Of a stretch of DNA of 64,000 nucleotides, positions 23,861 through 35,201 are shown piece by piece (within the stretch, counting starts at the first letter, position 1; every line of letters starts with the position of its first letter). The DNA lies in contig JAGPXD010000004.1 of NCBI GenBank assembly GCA_020746995.1, positions 3,844,001-3,908,000 of the forward strand. The letters run 5' to 3'. The notes below the pieces were generated by a model, which worked only from the letters and a program-made list of their open reading frames with translations, was not told the DNA's origin and did no database searches. This DNA comes from Plectosphaerella cucumerina (taxonomy: Eukaryota > Ascomycota > Sordariomycetes > Glomerellales > Plectosphaerellaceae). The position numbers and the translations under genes were made by a program.

Positions 23861-25638
23861 ATGGCCGCGGTCATAATTCCATCAGAGGACAACTCCTACT
23901 TCTCAAACAACATGCGTCGCTCCCATTCCCAGCCAAAGTTCGTCTCGCGGCAAGCGAGTTTTCCGTCAGCCGCCTCTCCCAACAGGAAACCCGACGGATA
24001 TGTGAACAACCCCAGGATATACCCCGACTCGGCCCCCTCGTCCGTCTCCTCCTCTCCCCGGATTGCCCCAGGCGACTCGGAAGACCTCTCCTACGCATCC
24101 ACACCCTCTACCAACCTGTCCCTGGACTGCGACGAAACCATGCAACTACCAACGCACCCTGACGAGCACTTTGGTATGCCTCACTACTCCCGAGCGAGTT
24201 TCTACGACTCGGCGGAGGATCTGGAACCGCCCACGAGCCCCAAAACTGGAGACTCGTATACCGTCTCCCCTGCCGAGCAGGACAACTCGGCCGATACTTC
24301 GCGTCCCGGCACTCCCGAGTTTATTCTCGAGGTCGACGCACCCTCCCAAGACGACACGGCTGTCAAGACCCAACCGACACGCCACGTCGACTACCTGTCG
24401 CACGAATGGAAGGAGGAGGACATCTGGTCGTCTTGGAGGTACATTGTCTCCCGGAGATCCGAAGTCACCAATAGCGCCCGCCTGGAAAACGCCTCTTGGA
24501 GGACGTGGGTCAAGGCCAAGAACAACCTCAAGACCGTCTCGCCCGAGGCGCTCAACTGGTAGGTCACATCAGGATTCATTGGACTCTGAGCTGCAACTAA
24601 CCCACTTACAGGCTGAAAGACTGCGATGTGACCTGGCTGTACGGGCCCCTCCAGACCGGCGGCAATGCCCTGGCCGAGGATGGATCGCCCCAGAACAGTG
24701 CCATTCTGTCGAAAAACGACTCTTTCATCAACAAGAAGCCCATCCTCAAGAAGAGGAGCATGTCCGAGGTCATGCTGCAGAGGTCTCTGTCTGCATCCTC
24801 CCTGGTCAAGACGGCCGCTGCCGCCGTCCAGGCACAGGAGAAGGAGGGCGGGCGGAAGATTCTCCGCCCGGCCCTGAGCCGCGCCGCCACTGACTACGTT
24901 ACGTTCCCGTTCTCGTCGAGGCGGTTGAGCCGCGAGAGTTTCAGCCTGGGAGCCTCAAGCTCGACATCGGGCGCGATATCGCCCAACGTCGAAAAGAGGC
25001 ACATTCATTTCAACGAACAGGTGGAGCAGTGCATCGCCCTCGATGTCAAGGGCGAGGAAGACGAGGAAGAGATCGAAGCGGATCCGCTCGACGACAGTGA
25101 CTCGAGCGACGGCGCCATCATGATGAAGCGGACCAAGCCCAAGAAGCGCTTGCCCCTGAAGCGGAAGAAGTCGAAGCACGCCGCCGCAGCGGCGGAGAGC
25201 AAGACGATCGCCATGCTCCCCTCGACAACGCTCAAATACCGCGAGGACACGCCTGAACCCACGGAGACAGCCATGAAGCACAGTGTCCGAAGCCCGCTGG
25301 TCTCCCCCTCGTCCTCTCAGGAGACGCTTCGCCCATCCCGGGCGTCCGGCAGGTTCTTCTTCGAGGATGAGGATGAGGAGGCCGAGGAGGCCATGCTGAG
25401 TCCCAGGCCGGGCCTTCAGTCTCCCGACGACACGGGATTCGGTCTGCAACGATCCGCCTCCACCAACAGTTTGAACGCTGAGCCAGCAGGCATGCGACGA
25501 ACATCGTCAGGTATGTTCATGCCATATGAAGAGGGGGAATCATCCACCAGCGACGGTATCTTCGGGCGGGTAGTTGATACTGTAAACACAGCCAGGGATA
25601 TCGCTCATGTAATCTGGAATGTGGGCTGGAGGAAGTAG
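23861..25638 (+). CDS. REG1: REG1-like regulatory subunit of type 1 protein phosphatase (carbon catabolite signalling)
   Basis: Yeast Reg1 directs the phosphatase Glc7 to Snf1 and so controls glucose repression; a corresponding role for CreA/SNF1 signalling here is inferred. Exons are 23861-24558 and 24612-25638, giving 574 residues; the 53 nt intron splits the Trp codon of ALNWLKDCDVTW. The conserved N-terminal domain (about 181-246) contains EEDIWSSWRYIVSRRSEV and SWRTWVKAKNNLKTV. A PP1-docking RVxF-type motif KRHIHF (Lys361-Phe366) is followed by NEQVEQCIAL. An acidic stretch and a Lys/Arg block (KPKKRLPLKRKKSK) follow. The C-terminus DTVNTARDIAHVIWNVGWRK is also typical. The start at 23861 has A at -3 and G at +4. 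The upstream leader appears very long. Confidence 0.87.
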
Positions 25639-27493
25639 GGGGCTGGGCTTGGTGGCACGCAGCATTTCTGTTCTGCGAATCCTTCTTCTCCCCCTTCCTA
25701 CCCCTCCCCCCCAGACGACGACGACGACTTTTGATTTACACACCACATCATCGGCATCACGCACGACCCGCAACATACATTATTTATCGACGGCGAAGCG
25801 CAAAACACCCCAGCATGGCGCAAAGCCACACAGCATGGTCGAGCATTCGACGAGCAATATTGGAGACGCGATATACATGGACGTAGCACTACGGCGAGGG
25901 CAACGACACACCGTTAACGACGCAAGCCCACATCTGTCCGGCGACCATTGGGTCACAACAAGCCCTTCAGGGTGCTTGAACTGGCCAGGAGAGAAGCCTG
26001 TAACGATTTGTCATTAACGTTTTTTATTGTCTTTGGGTGGGTCATGAGAATATCTGGCTCATCAGGACCGGTCACGGCGTATACAGACAACATGGCGGAC
26101 ACGGTTCACGGCCACGAGGTACAAAAAGTTACGGAGGGATCAAGACAGCGCGGCTCGGGCTTGGGAACATTTTTCTGGCTGGCACCTTGGGAGACATTGG
26201 AGGCTCCCGGCGTTTGGTCTGTTACACTAGGGAATCGGATTGGGATTTTTGGACACTTGAGTGACAGAGAGAGAAAAGCTGTCCGGATGACTCCAAGGCC
26301 GCCAGGCAACGAGAGAGGCATGGCTAGCTGCCTGTGCACATAGGAAAACACATAATGTCTTGCATAAACTCAACAACAGACGATGATCTTTGAACCTCGG
26401 CTCCCTCCCTGTGCAGGTGCTTGAAATAAACGTCATGGCTCGGCGCCAGGGGACCGCAGATCGGTCTCCAGCACGAGGACCCTGTGCCGAAGCGGACGAT
26501 CTCGTGATCGGGTGGAGGGACCCCTGATGTCATGCTTGCCCCAGGGCCAAGGACCGTCCATTCGCCCGCCCCTTTGCCCCAGATTTTCCCGGACCCCTGC
26601 CTCGGGCCCCTCACATCAGCCGAGGGAGCATGCCCCGGATCCCCACGAAAGCCCCGACCGAGCAAGGCAGGGCAAGGCACGAGATCGGCCCTGCCGAGGC
26701 AACGGTGCGGAATGGAGAGACATTGAGCCAGGTCAAAGTTCATTGAATTCAGGGTCGAAAAGAAACAGGGTGCTCCCGTCTGTATCACGCCCCCCTCCTC
26801 TCACCCCGCTGTCCTACGTGTTTTCCCCAGACTGGGTGACGCAACAACCCCGGTGATCGGTGCTGCGGATTATCACATTTTTGTTGGGCGGATCGGAGGG
26901 GTCAGATGACACCGACACCGTTGCCCCTGGGGCCCCCGCGAGAAAAAGTGTTGGGGCATTTTTATCCATCTGCCAGTTGCCCACAGGCCTTGGCGGCCAC
27001 GGGGGCCGGGTTCGATCGCCACGACCCCTCCCTCTCTGGCAAGTGGTAGACGAGAACGAGGCGCGGAACCATCGGGAATGCGCAGGGGTCTGTCTGCATC
27101 ATCACCGGGGGTATTAACGATGCCGGCGGTGAAGGGTCCTGTCACTGACGTGATCCATTTGCAATGTAACCAAGCAAGCAAGCTTGTCAGAACGAGCCTC
27201 GAGGTAAACGCGCAAGTGTATTATCGTCCGTAGTATCGTCAAAATCCGTTTCCCAGGTCTACATCAAGATGCTCCTGTTAGACCAAATACAGCGCAACCG
27301 CCCATGACCCCGGGGGGCTTCTATGAGTTTTTTCAATCCATCATGATATGCCATAAGAATCCAGTGGCAGCAGATACTCTCAGTATGTCTTCTCGCTTTT
27401 GCAATGCATGTCTGCAACTCGACACGGCCTGCAAGTTGGGCCAACGCCGCATGTTCCAATGCTCGCTCTGTTCAAACATGTGTCTGTCCCCAT
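25639..27493. other. Convergent spacer between REG1 and the 1261-residue protein gene
   Basis: This 1.85 kb separates two 3' ends and must contain both 3' UTRs. The open frames present lack motifs and coding-like composition. No RNA gene or repeat was recognised. Confidence 0.5.
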
Positions 27494-30400
27494 CTAGAAA
27501 AACTTGCTCTTCTTCTTCTTCGTCTTGGTGGCCGGCGTCCCACCCAGAATGTCGTCAAAGGTCATGGTCGCCGTGGCGGCTTCCGGGACAGGAGGAGACT
27601 GGCCAGAGAGCAGGTTCGTCGCCGATGCGCTGCTCGGTAGGCCGCCGCGCGACGGCAGGCGCAGGTCCGTCATGCTGCCTCCGATGCTGCCGATGCGCGA
27701 GGACCGGTCTCCCGGCAGGTCAGACAGGCCCATAGGCACCGGCTCAAGGCCCATGGCGATGCTGGAACGATACGCCGAGTTTCGGGAGGCCAGGGCCCGG
27801 CCTCCGGGCGAGTTGTTGCGCGGGCGGCCGACGTACTTGGGCGAGCCCGGCGGCGGGGTCGAGTCGGCAGGCAGGGACGGTGGGCTGGGCATCGAGCCGT
27901 CCTGGTCCATGAACATGGGCGGCGGCGCGAGGGGCGACATGACCGGTTCGGTGGCCATGGGGGGCATGTCGTTGAGCGTTGACGACTCCCATATCTTGGC
28001 GGCAGCCCAGCAGTGGCTGCGGTGGTAGATTGCCTCGACACTGAACGTGACCGAATCGGCCGACAGCTCAACATAGCCCGCGCCGCCCGACACCTCATAC
28101 CACATCTTGCGCACCTGCGAATCATCAATCCACGGCGGGTTGCCCATGGGAGGCTCGCAGAGGAAGTACTCGACTCCCTCGGTGTGCTTGAGGTTGGGTG
28201 CGTCCACGACGAGTATCGGCAATGACTGAATCACCACATACAGGAATAGCCAGTAGCCGATGCGCTGGTCAGCGATATCTGCCGCCGACTTGCCCCTGGC
28301 CTCGTGATTCTCGAAGTCCTTGAACTCCGCCAGGAAGGGGATCTTCAGCGTGTTGGTGTCGTAGTTGTACGCCTTGTGGAGAACCAGGATGAGCTCGTGC
28401 TCCTTGATCCGCTTGTCGAACTTGAGCTTGCCCTTGGCATCCATCCTGTCGTACGTCTCCAGGATCGTCCGCATCGAAGGGAGCTGAGGGACGTCGAAAG
28501 GAATGGGAGGGAGGACTGGGGGCGTCGAAGAGTCAAACTCGACCAGGATCTTCCTCAGAGCCGAGATCATGGCCGCGTCCGTAGACGATTCGTCATCCTC
28601 GCCGCCGCCGTTGACACGGGTCGTCAGCGAGTCCCGGTCCACGAGCAGATCGTACATGGCGCACATGTCCGAGTAGAGTGCCTTGAGCACGAGCCGGTTG
28701 AGACCGCTTTCAGAGAAGGGGTTCTTCTTGCTGCTGGCCTTGGGCGGCCAGTTGCCAAAGGTCGACTTGTAGTATCCCAGGACGAACTGGCGCATCTTGT
28801 TGAAGGATGTGCGCCACTTGTTGAACCGCACGTTCTTCACCTCGTCAATCGACGTCGAGTTGGCGATGCCCGAGAACAGCGAGGGGAACTCGAACTGCTC
28901 CAGCTTGTTGTTGACGTTGTCCTGACGACCGATCAAGTCCAGATGCGCCCTTTCAAGCTTCTGTCGGGTCTGCGGCGTGACCATATCCAGCAGTGGAGAG
29001 CGAAGATCCATGATGGCTGTGTACTTTCCGACGGCGTGAGCAAAGGCCTCGTTGTAAAGATCCAGGGACCTCATGCGCTCGCCCAAGATGAGGGATTCCA
29101 AGGTCTTCTCGCGACTGTGCCGAACATCCGACAAGACCATCTGGTTGCTGAAGAAATCGAAGCTCATAGCGACAGCATCGCCAAAGGTCGAACCGTCGTG
29201 GTTTGTGTAGTCAAACTCAATCAGCAGCGCTGAAATCTGGAGGAAGGCCATAAAAGGCGTAGGGTTGGCCTTGGTCCCAGCCAGGGGCTGGCCCGTCAAG
29301 AACGCAAAGAGGTTGCGGATGGCGATGAGGCGCTCAAAGTCGATGGCCTGGTCCTGCGGCCTCTGCCCGGGCGCGGTGCCCGGGGCGGCGGGAATATACA
29401 ACCTGACATCGCCAGGGCTTTCCGAGCCATCTAGCGGCGGCGAGCCGGAGGAAGTGAACTGCGGGATGCGGGCGGCATCGTCGACACTCAAGCTATTGCG
29501 GCCCGTGAAGCTCCTTGCCCGACTCCTGCCGGCACCTTCGCCAGTCATCTCGGCATGGATCAGGTCGCTGAAGACTTGTGACGCCGAAATGGCGTACACG
29601 GGTACCTTGAAGGACGGGCCGAACCCTGCGCCCCGCGGGAACACATGAACCAACACGGTCCCATTCTCGTCCCACAGCTCGGGTACCTGGAGTGCGCTGT
29701 TAGACGGATGATCCCTCGTGGAGGCGAGGTGTCACTGCGCAGTCTGCTTACCTTTTCGCCCCCAATGAGGAACGTTGTCGAGTAGTCTCCGGCCGGCTCA
29801 GTCCCAATTATCCACGCCTGCGCGTCCTGTGCGCGACCCATGTCTTGCGAGTTCGATCGTGATCTGCCACCAGGCAACCAGCTGCGGCGGAGTCTTCCTC
29901 GCTTGTCGTCGCGGTTCGGGCTCTGGCTGGCAGCAATGGAGTGAGTTTTGGATACGACCCTGGGAGCTTCCTGCGCGCCAGGAGGCTGGGCGGATGTGCT
30001 TCTTCTCCCTCTTCCGTCGGGCGATGGCGAGGTGTTGCGTGGTTGAATGCCGAGCAGGGGGAAGCTCGGTCGTCGGTTGCCTTGCTGGAGCGATGCGCTG
30101 CGCTTTCTGGGCTCGGTATTTTCTTTGCGAAGTTTTCCAGGCGTCAATGTCGTCTCGGGGGCCACCGGGGACGGGGGAGTTATCTGCTCGACAGGTCCTT
30201 CGGCTGGGGGAGCCATGGTGGCCGGCGACTGCCGCCTTTCTTTCTTCAGACGAGCACCGCCTTGCCGCTCGGTTTCGGCGGCCTTCTGCGGCGTGCCCGG
30301 AGCTTCTCGGTATGGCAGAGCAGGCATCTCGTTGTAGTCGTCGGCGAGTTTCGCGGGCGGGACAGGGGGACGTGGCGCCCAGGATTGCGGACGGCCGGTC

Positions 30401-31344
30401 GATTCTCTGCCGTGTGCTTGAGTTGGCGGCGGCGGGGGTGCGTATTGGGGCGCGGAAGATTCGAGAGGCTGCAGCAGCCGCGGGTCGGTGTGGGATGGCA
30501 TAAAGGCAGAGTCGAATGTCGTCGAGCTGCGTATGCCCAGGCCCTCTGGCGGGTTGGCAGGGTCCGTGGGCGAGCTGTTGGCGGAGGTAGTTGGCGGAAG
30601 AGGTTTCCGGTGAATGGAAGGGGAATGCTGGGGATCTGCGGGAGGGGATATGAGCGCAGGCAAAAACGTGGACAAGCGGCCAGCCCAGGTCCGGGACTTT
30701 CTAGGAGAAGGACGAGGCCGGAGCACTGGCTCATCGGCCGTGGACGCCTGATCCTTGACGAGCTTCTTCTGCTGCTGCTTCTGTTCCTTGCGGGTGGGCG
30801 AAGCCGCAGCAGCGCCACCTGCAGGGGAGGTCACGGCCGCAATTCTCTGGCTGGCTGATGGGGAGTCCGTCGTCGCGGTCTGGGGAGGAGCGACGATGCC
30901 TGAGGGATCCTCTCTGCTCCAGCCAAGCATGCGGTCGTCTTCCTCGCCGGGGTTTCGCGCTGGGAGCGGCGGCCGTCCGTGGTCCTGATTCTTCCTTCTT
31001 GCCTCCTCTTCCTCTTCTAGCTCGTGCTCGTCGTCCTTGCCCTCCTCGTCATCTGGGGGCACTGCTCGCAGGCCACCGGTGTCCCGGCGAGGGATCGGGA
31101 GCTCGGGGTGTTCCGTCTCCGGCAGCGGCAGCGGCAATGGTTTGCTGGTAGGGGGTGCAGAGGCAGGGGTCTCTACGCTGTCGACGCTGCTGTCCTTGCT
31201 GGAGGAGGCCGAGGCTGCAGAGTCACGTTTGTGCGACCGATCAAAGATGTCGGATATATTGGAAGAAGATTTGTGGAAGGGTGAAGAAAGAGAATAAAGA
31301 GTCGACCTCGTGGCACGAGAGACGGAGAACTTACTCGACGTCAT
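27494..31344 (-). CDS. Large conserved fungal protein, disordered N-terminal half plus a C-terminal domain of unknown function (DUF8004-like)
   Basis: Exons are 31344-29752 and 29686-27494, giving 1261 residues. The 65 nt intron joins GGEK to VPELWDENGTVLVHVFPRG. Residues 1-530 are low-complexity (Ser, Pro, acidic and basic runs). Residues about 531-1060 form a globular region with VPVYAISASQVFSDLIHAEM, an all-helical stretch and GAGYVELSADSVTFSVEAIY. The tail is again Pro/Ser-rich and ends in the basic KTKKKKSKFF. I recall this as a conserved ascomycete family annotated only as a domain of unknown function (tentatively DUF8004), but cannot verify it. The ATG at 31344 is preferred over the in-frame ATG at 31425 because it has A at -3. 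No enzymatic motif is visible; a scaffold or signalling role would be a guess. Confidence 0.8.
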
Positions 31345-34300
31345 ATTGGGCAAGGCAGCGAACGAGCTGTCAGCTTTCCCCTCTGTCGCAGGAGGATGAG
31401 GAGAAAGAGGCAGTGTTACGTGCATGCAGACGCGACGAGAATAGCAGCCAACCGAGGGGGGTTAGGTAGGTAGAGGGGAGTTTGTCGGTATGTAGGTTGG
31501 GAGGAGGATTTGCTCGGTGGATGTTCGAGGCAGTGGCAGTGGGCGGCCACGAGTCAATATGGGACGGGACGGGGGGAGGGAACTGATCGGATCGGCCTGG
31601 GCAGAAAGAAGCAGGTGTCAGAACCTTGTAGCGGCAGCTCTCTGTCTCTCGCACGCCCCTGGTCGAGAGGGTGAAGACAGAGACAGAGACTTAGACAGAG
31701 CAGAGCAAAGACCAAGACACCGGCGGACTGACTGACGGACGCGGCGGGTAGGGTGGGACAGCAAGTCCAGGCCGGGGTTCGGGTTCGGGGAAGGGCCTGG
31801 GAGGGCGTGCTTGAACTGTAGACAGACTAACCTGAGAACGAACGTGCCGGGTAGAGTGAGGACGAAATGGATGGTGCTACTTTTGGTGGTGAGGGATGGA
31901 GAATACGCGACTCTTGGGAAAAGGGCGTCTCCGCAGAAACATGAATCCACGGGCAAGACAGGGCGACGGACCGGATGCTGGACCACTGACCCAGGGGAGA
32001 CCCATCACTGCGGCGGGGCAGAACCCGGCAGGTTTGTGCAAAGCGGGCAACCGGGCAAGGGGCATGCATGTAAGTACCTGGACACAGCATCAAGCTCTTG
32101 ACATTACGTTTTCCAGCCAGACGTGCCTGTACCTTGCGTACTAATGGTACAAAGTCCATCCGCATAGCCCGCTCGTTGCTGTCGTAAGTCTGTCCGTCGG
32201 TCGTGGGACCGGCAGTGGCTCAAGTGGACCTATGGGACTGGGAAAGGGCGGGTGCGGACGGTCGTGCCTTCCACATCCTGGGTTTCGGCAGGAGCTCCGG
32301 AAGGGGCCGCAGCGCAGGTACGCAGCTGCTTCCCGCCTACACTGCGAGTCGTCACAGCCGCGCCGGCCCAGGACTAGCCTCACTGGCACTGGCACTGGCC
32401 CGTGGTCGCCGTCTGACAATGAAAAACTAAGGCGTTGTGTCAGGGTCGGGTGTGCCGGGTGCAATGAACGTGGCCCAGCTGACTGGCACGCAGATTGCAA
32501 CCTGCGACTCGCCAGTAAGTACCTGTACTTGCAGCCAAGCCAAGTCCTATACCGTCCACCGCAGAGCCGAGAGGTTCCTGAAACCGACCACTGGACTGGG
32601 AGAGACTGAGGTGGTTCAGATTGACCTGGACAGGGCCAGGCCAGGGCAAGTCCAGGGGGGGCTTGGGGGGTGGACACTTGCAACCACGGTGCGTTGGCGT
32701 GGGACTAGCGCCCCGGGGGGCAAGGCGAAAGTGAGAGCGGCGCGCAAGAAGTTGGACGACCTTCGGGACGAGAGGAAAAAATTATCAGAGGACCGTCTCG
32801 TCGCAAGTCGTACAGATGGCGCAATGGGCTCAGCTCTTCTCGACACACCTATTCTTTTTCGTACAATAGCCAATGCCATCCCCAACGCAGTGAGCCTGCC
32901 TGCGCAGGTAAGCAGCCCGTGACAGACAACGACTGGAATGAGCTGAGCTCCAGCAAAGCGTACGTGAGCAAATGGAACGGCCACGGGCTGATGACGTTGG
33001 CCAACACCACCCACCCCCTCGTGCTGTCGTCACTGCAGTCCAAAAGTTGTGGAGAGCTGCTCTGCAAGAGGGGGCAGATGCGGCTGCGCTAGAGCACATT
33101 TGATGTCTTCCCTCGGACGATGTCGTGCTGGCAGGCCGGGCCCTTGCTCTGTAGATGGAGCGGCCCCGCGCGAGGATCGACATTTCGCTGCAACGCTGTC
33201 TGGCTGTGCCCCCTTGGGAACTTTGCCGTCGTCCAATTCCATCCCCATCAGCCATCAGCCGTGGCGAAAAAAAAAGGGGGCGCGATCCTCCCTGAGCCTG
33301 AGTCCCTTCGAAGTTCTCCCTGGCCGGCTTCGGGGCGGGCAAGGCAAGGCGGACAAGCGGGTTCCATCGTCGCAACGCCCCAATTCACCGATGGATCGGC
33401 CGCCCGGTTGAACTTTAGGGTCAGGGAGGCCGTGCCCCGGCCGCGTCTTCACGCTGTCATCCTGACAGTTGGCGTGCTGCTGGTCCAGCTTGGCCGTTTG
33501 CTGCAGCCTGCATCTTCCATGCTTTCTGCTCGCGGGAAACCCCACCGATGGCGTCCGGGTGGACACTCGAAGCTCCAGTCCAGCGGTGCGGCCCATCGAG
33601 GGATGGCGCAGTCGCACACAGCCTGCTGTGCTGTTGTGCTAAAAATTGCCCGCCCGTTAATTCCTCCTCGTGGCTCGGCTGAGGATCCACGATGTCCATC
33701 GTTTAGTCGTGCTGTTCAATAGCACAGTACGGGACCATCGCCAAGACCCCTGGTGGCCGTTGGGGAAGATGCGAGACATATCCCCAAATACATCCCGTCC
33801 CCTTCTCCCTACGTAGATGGCGCTGCTGTTCCTGGACCGAGTCGACTGTCTTTGTCCAGCCAGCGCGCGGGAAGGGGGCGTCCGCATCCGGACGGGGGAC
33901 GCACATGGAAATCCAGGGTCCCCCTTCATACTGTAGCAGGAGGACCTGAGATGGGACAAAATGATTCATTTTCTCCGATGGTCCCGCGGGTCGCTGCAGG
34001 CAGATGATCTTCAGGGTACTACTCCGTCCTGTCATGTCTCGGGGTATTCGCCTCTCCCTTTGACCGCTGACTGGTTGCCCTCGATACGACGCTGTGTTAT
34101 TTCGGTCTCGGGTGCCTTTTTCTTTGTCGTGCCGGGTCTTGCTAAGAAGCCGCGCCGCCGACTGCGTGACCTCCCGGGATAGTCGGACCGGACTGTAAGT
34201 TGCTTCTTCGTGTCTCCAGGATTGACGACGGTGATGGCTTCCCCCCGCTGCCGAGACACGAGCTTGAGATCGCCTGAGTACGAGACTTGGTGAGCCTGTT

Positions 34301-34628
34301 TCACAACCGGATACGAGAGGCGCTGGAGAGAGAGAAAAGATGACACGGTTCGCGCTAAAATTTTGATGCTGTCTGCCTGAGAACCGATTTGCGTTTCAGG
34401 GTCCTGAAGGTGTTCATCCCGGGCCACCTGTTCCGACTCGGGGTAATGTCACGGTGCATCCCATCTTCTGCCCTCCCTGTCCGTGCCTCGTCGCCTGTCG
34501 AACCAGTGCAGCGGACAGCCTCACCGAGAGTCCTCCACCAGCCACCACACCGGGCGCCCCACCCTGATTGGCCGCCTGATTCTGCCGCCCACCAAATCAC
34601 CAAGCCCTCTCACCGCCCTGCCCCAAGC
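31345..34628. other. Spacer upstream of the 1261-residue protein gene and of the U2 gene
   Basis: This 3.3 kb lies between two divergent transcription units. It presumably holds the promoter and leader of the minus-strand gene on the left and the U2 promoter on the right. I found no convincing protein-coding sequence. The purine-rich bases 31380-31760 on the plus strand correspond to a pyrimidine-rich leader of the minus-strand gene. Confidence 0.5.
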
Positions 34629-34635
34629 TATAAAA
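34629..34635 (+). promoter_or_regulatory. TATA box (TATAAAA) of the U2 snRNA gene
   Basis: TATAAAA lies 52 bp (from its first base) upstream of the inferred mature U2 5' end at 34681. That spacing suits a Pol II start in a filamentous fungus. It would be about 140 bp upstream if U2 instead began next to its conserved body, which is poorly explained. The stretch between TATA and start is CT-rich. Confidence 0.6.
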
Positions 34636-34680
34636 CTCCTCGCCGCCCATCGCCTTTCCTCCTCTTCTTCTTTTCTCTTT

Positions 34681-34952
34681 AGCTCTCTTTGGTACGTCGA
34701 CCCGACCCCCCAAGCAACAGACCTCTCCGGGAAAATGCTTTGCTCCGTAATCTTCATCTGCTAACTGCTCCCCTCTCCAGCCTTTTGGCTTAGATCAAGT
34801 GTAGTATCTGTTCTTTTCAGTTTAATCTCTGAAAGGTCTCTATTGAGACCAATCTTGATTATTCCTATTTTTGTACCTCGGGTGAGGCCCTCTGTGCTTG
34901 CACATGGCCCTGCCCACCGTGTCCCTGGTATTACACTGCCTCCAGGCGACGC
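34681..34952 (+). ncRNA. U2: U2 spliceosomal snRNA, apparently with an intron near its 5' end
   Basis: U2 pairs with the intron branch site and with U6 in the spliceosome. The body begins at 34781 with CCTTTTGGCTTAGATCAAG, then the branch-site recognition GTAGTA (34801-34806). Next come a stem GGTCTC/GAGACC (34835-34850), the Sm site ATTTTTG (34867-34873), stem III CCTC/GAGG (34876-34887) and the stem IV element GGTATTACACTGCC with CTCCAGG. The 3' end near 34952 is approximate. The bases directly before 34781 (CTCTCCAG) are not the U2 5' end. The expected CTCTCTTTG sits at 34683-34691, followed at 34692 by GTACGT, and bases 34692-34780 have a CTAAC branch site and a CCAG acceptor. Removing these 89 nt gives CTCTTTG joined to CCTTTTGGC, as in yeast U2. 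The first exon is then about 11 nt. Confidence 0.9.
34692..34780 (+). other. Predicted spliceosomal intron inside the U2 snRNA precursor
   Basis: Donor GTACGT (34692-34697), branch site TGCTAAC (34759-34765), acceptor CTCTCCAG (ends 34780). Length 89 nt, in line with protein-gene introns of this window, two of which (SEC10 and the pyroglutamyl-peptidase gene) use the same GTACGT donor. Removal restores the conserved U2 5' terminal sequence, which is the main argument. Splicing itself cannot be shown from DNA. Confidence 0.78.
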
Positions 34953-35201
34953 AAACCCTCTGGGTCATCTTTTTCATTGCTTGCTCTGGCTTGCCAGGTA
35001 GCGAAGAAGAAGGAGCATATCAAGTTGAGGCTGCATTCACGACTGTCGTGGCCGAGTCTCGTCAATGACAGGATCCTGTGTCTGAAATATTATGTCTCGA
35101 CCGCTTGTTAATTCACTGGTGCTGCCAAAATGCCATAATGCCGATGCCCACCAAGACGCCGCTCCAATCCGACCTGACACAACGCCTGCTGTTTCTACAC
35201 C

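Noticed and set aside
31325..31350. GTAAGT nine bases after the proposed ATG of the 1261-residue protein, as an intron donor
   Set aside because: The frame continues without a break into Ser-rich sequence and no downstream acceptor is needed; an alternative short first exon remains possible but unsupported.
34769..34780. Bases directly upstream of the U2 body as the U2 5' end
   Set aside because: CCCCTCTCCAG does not match the conserved U2 start and ends in a perfect 3' splice acceptor; the conserved CTCTTTG occurs upstream instead.
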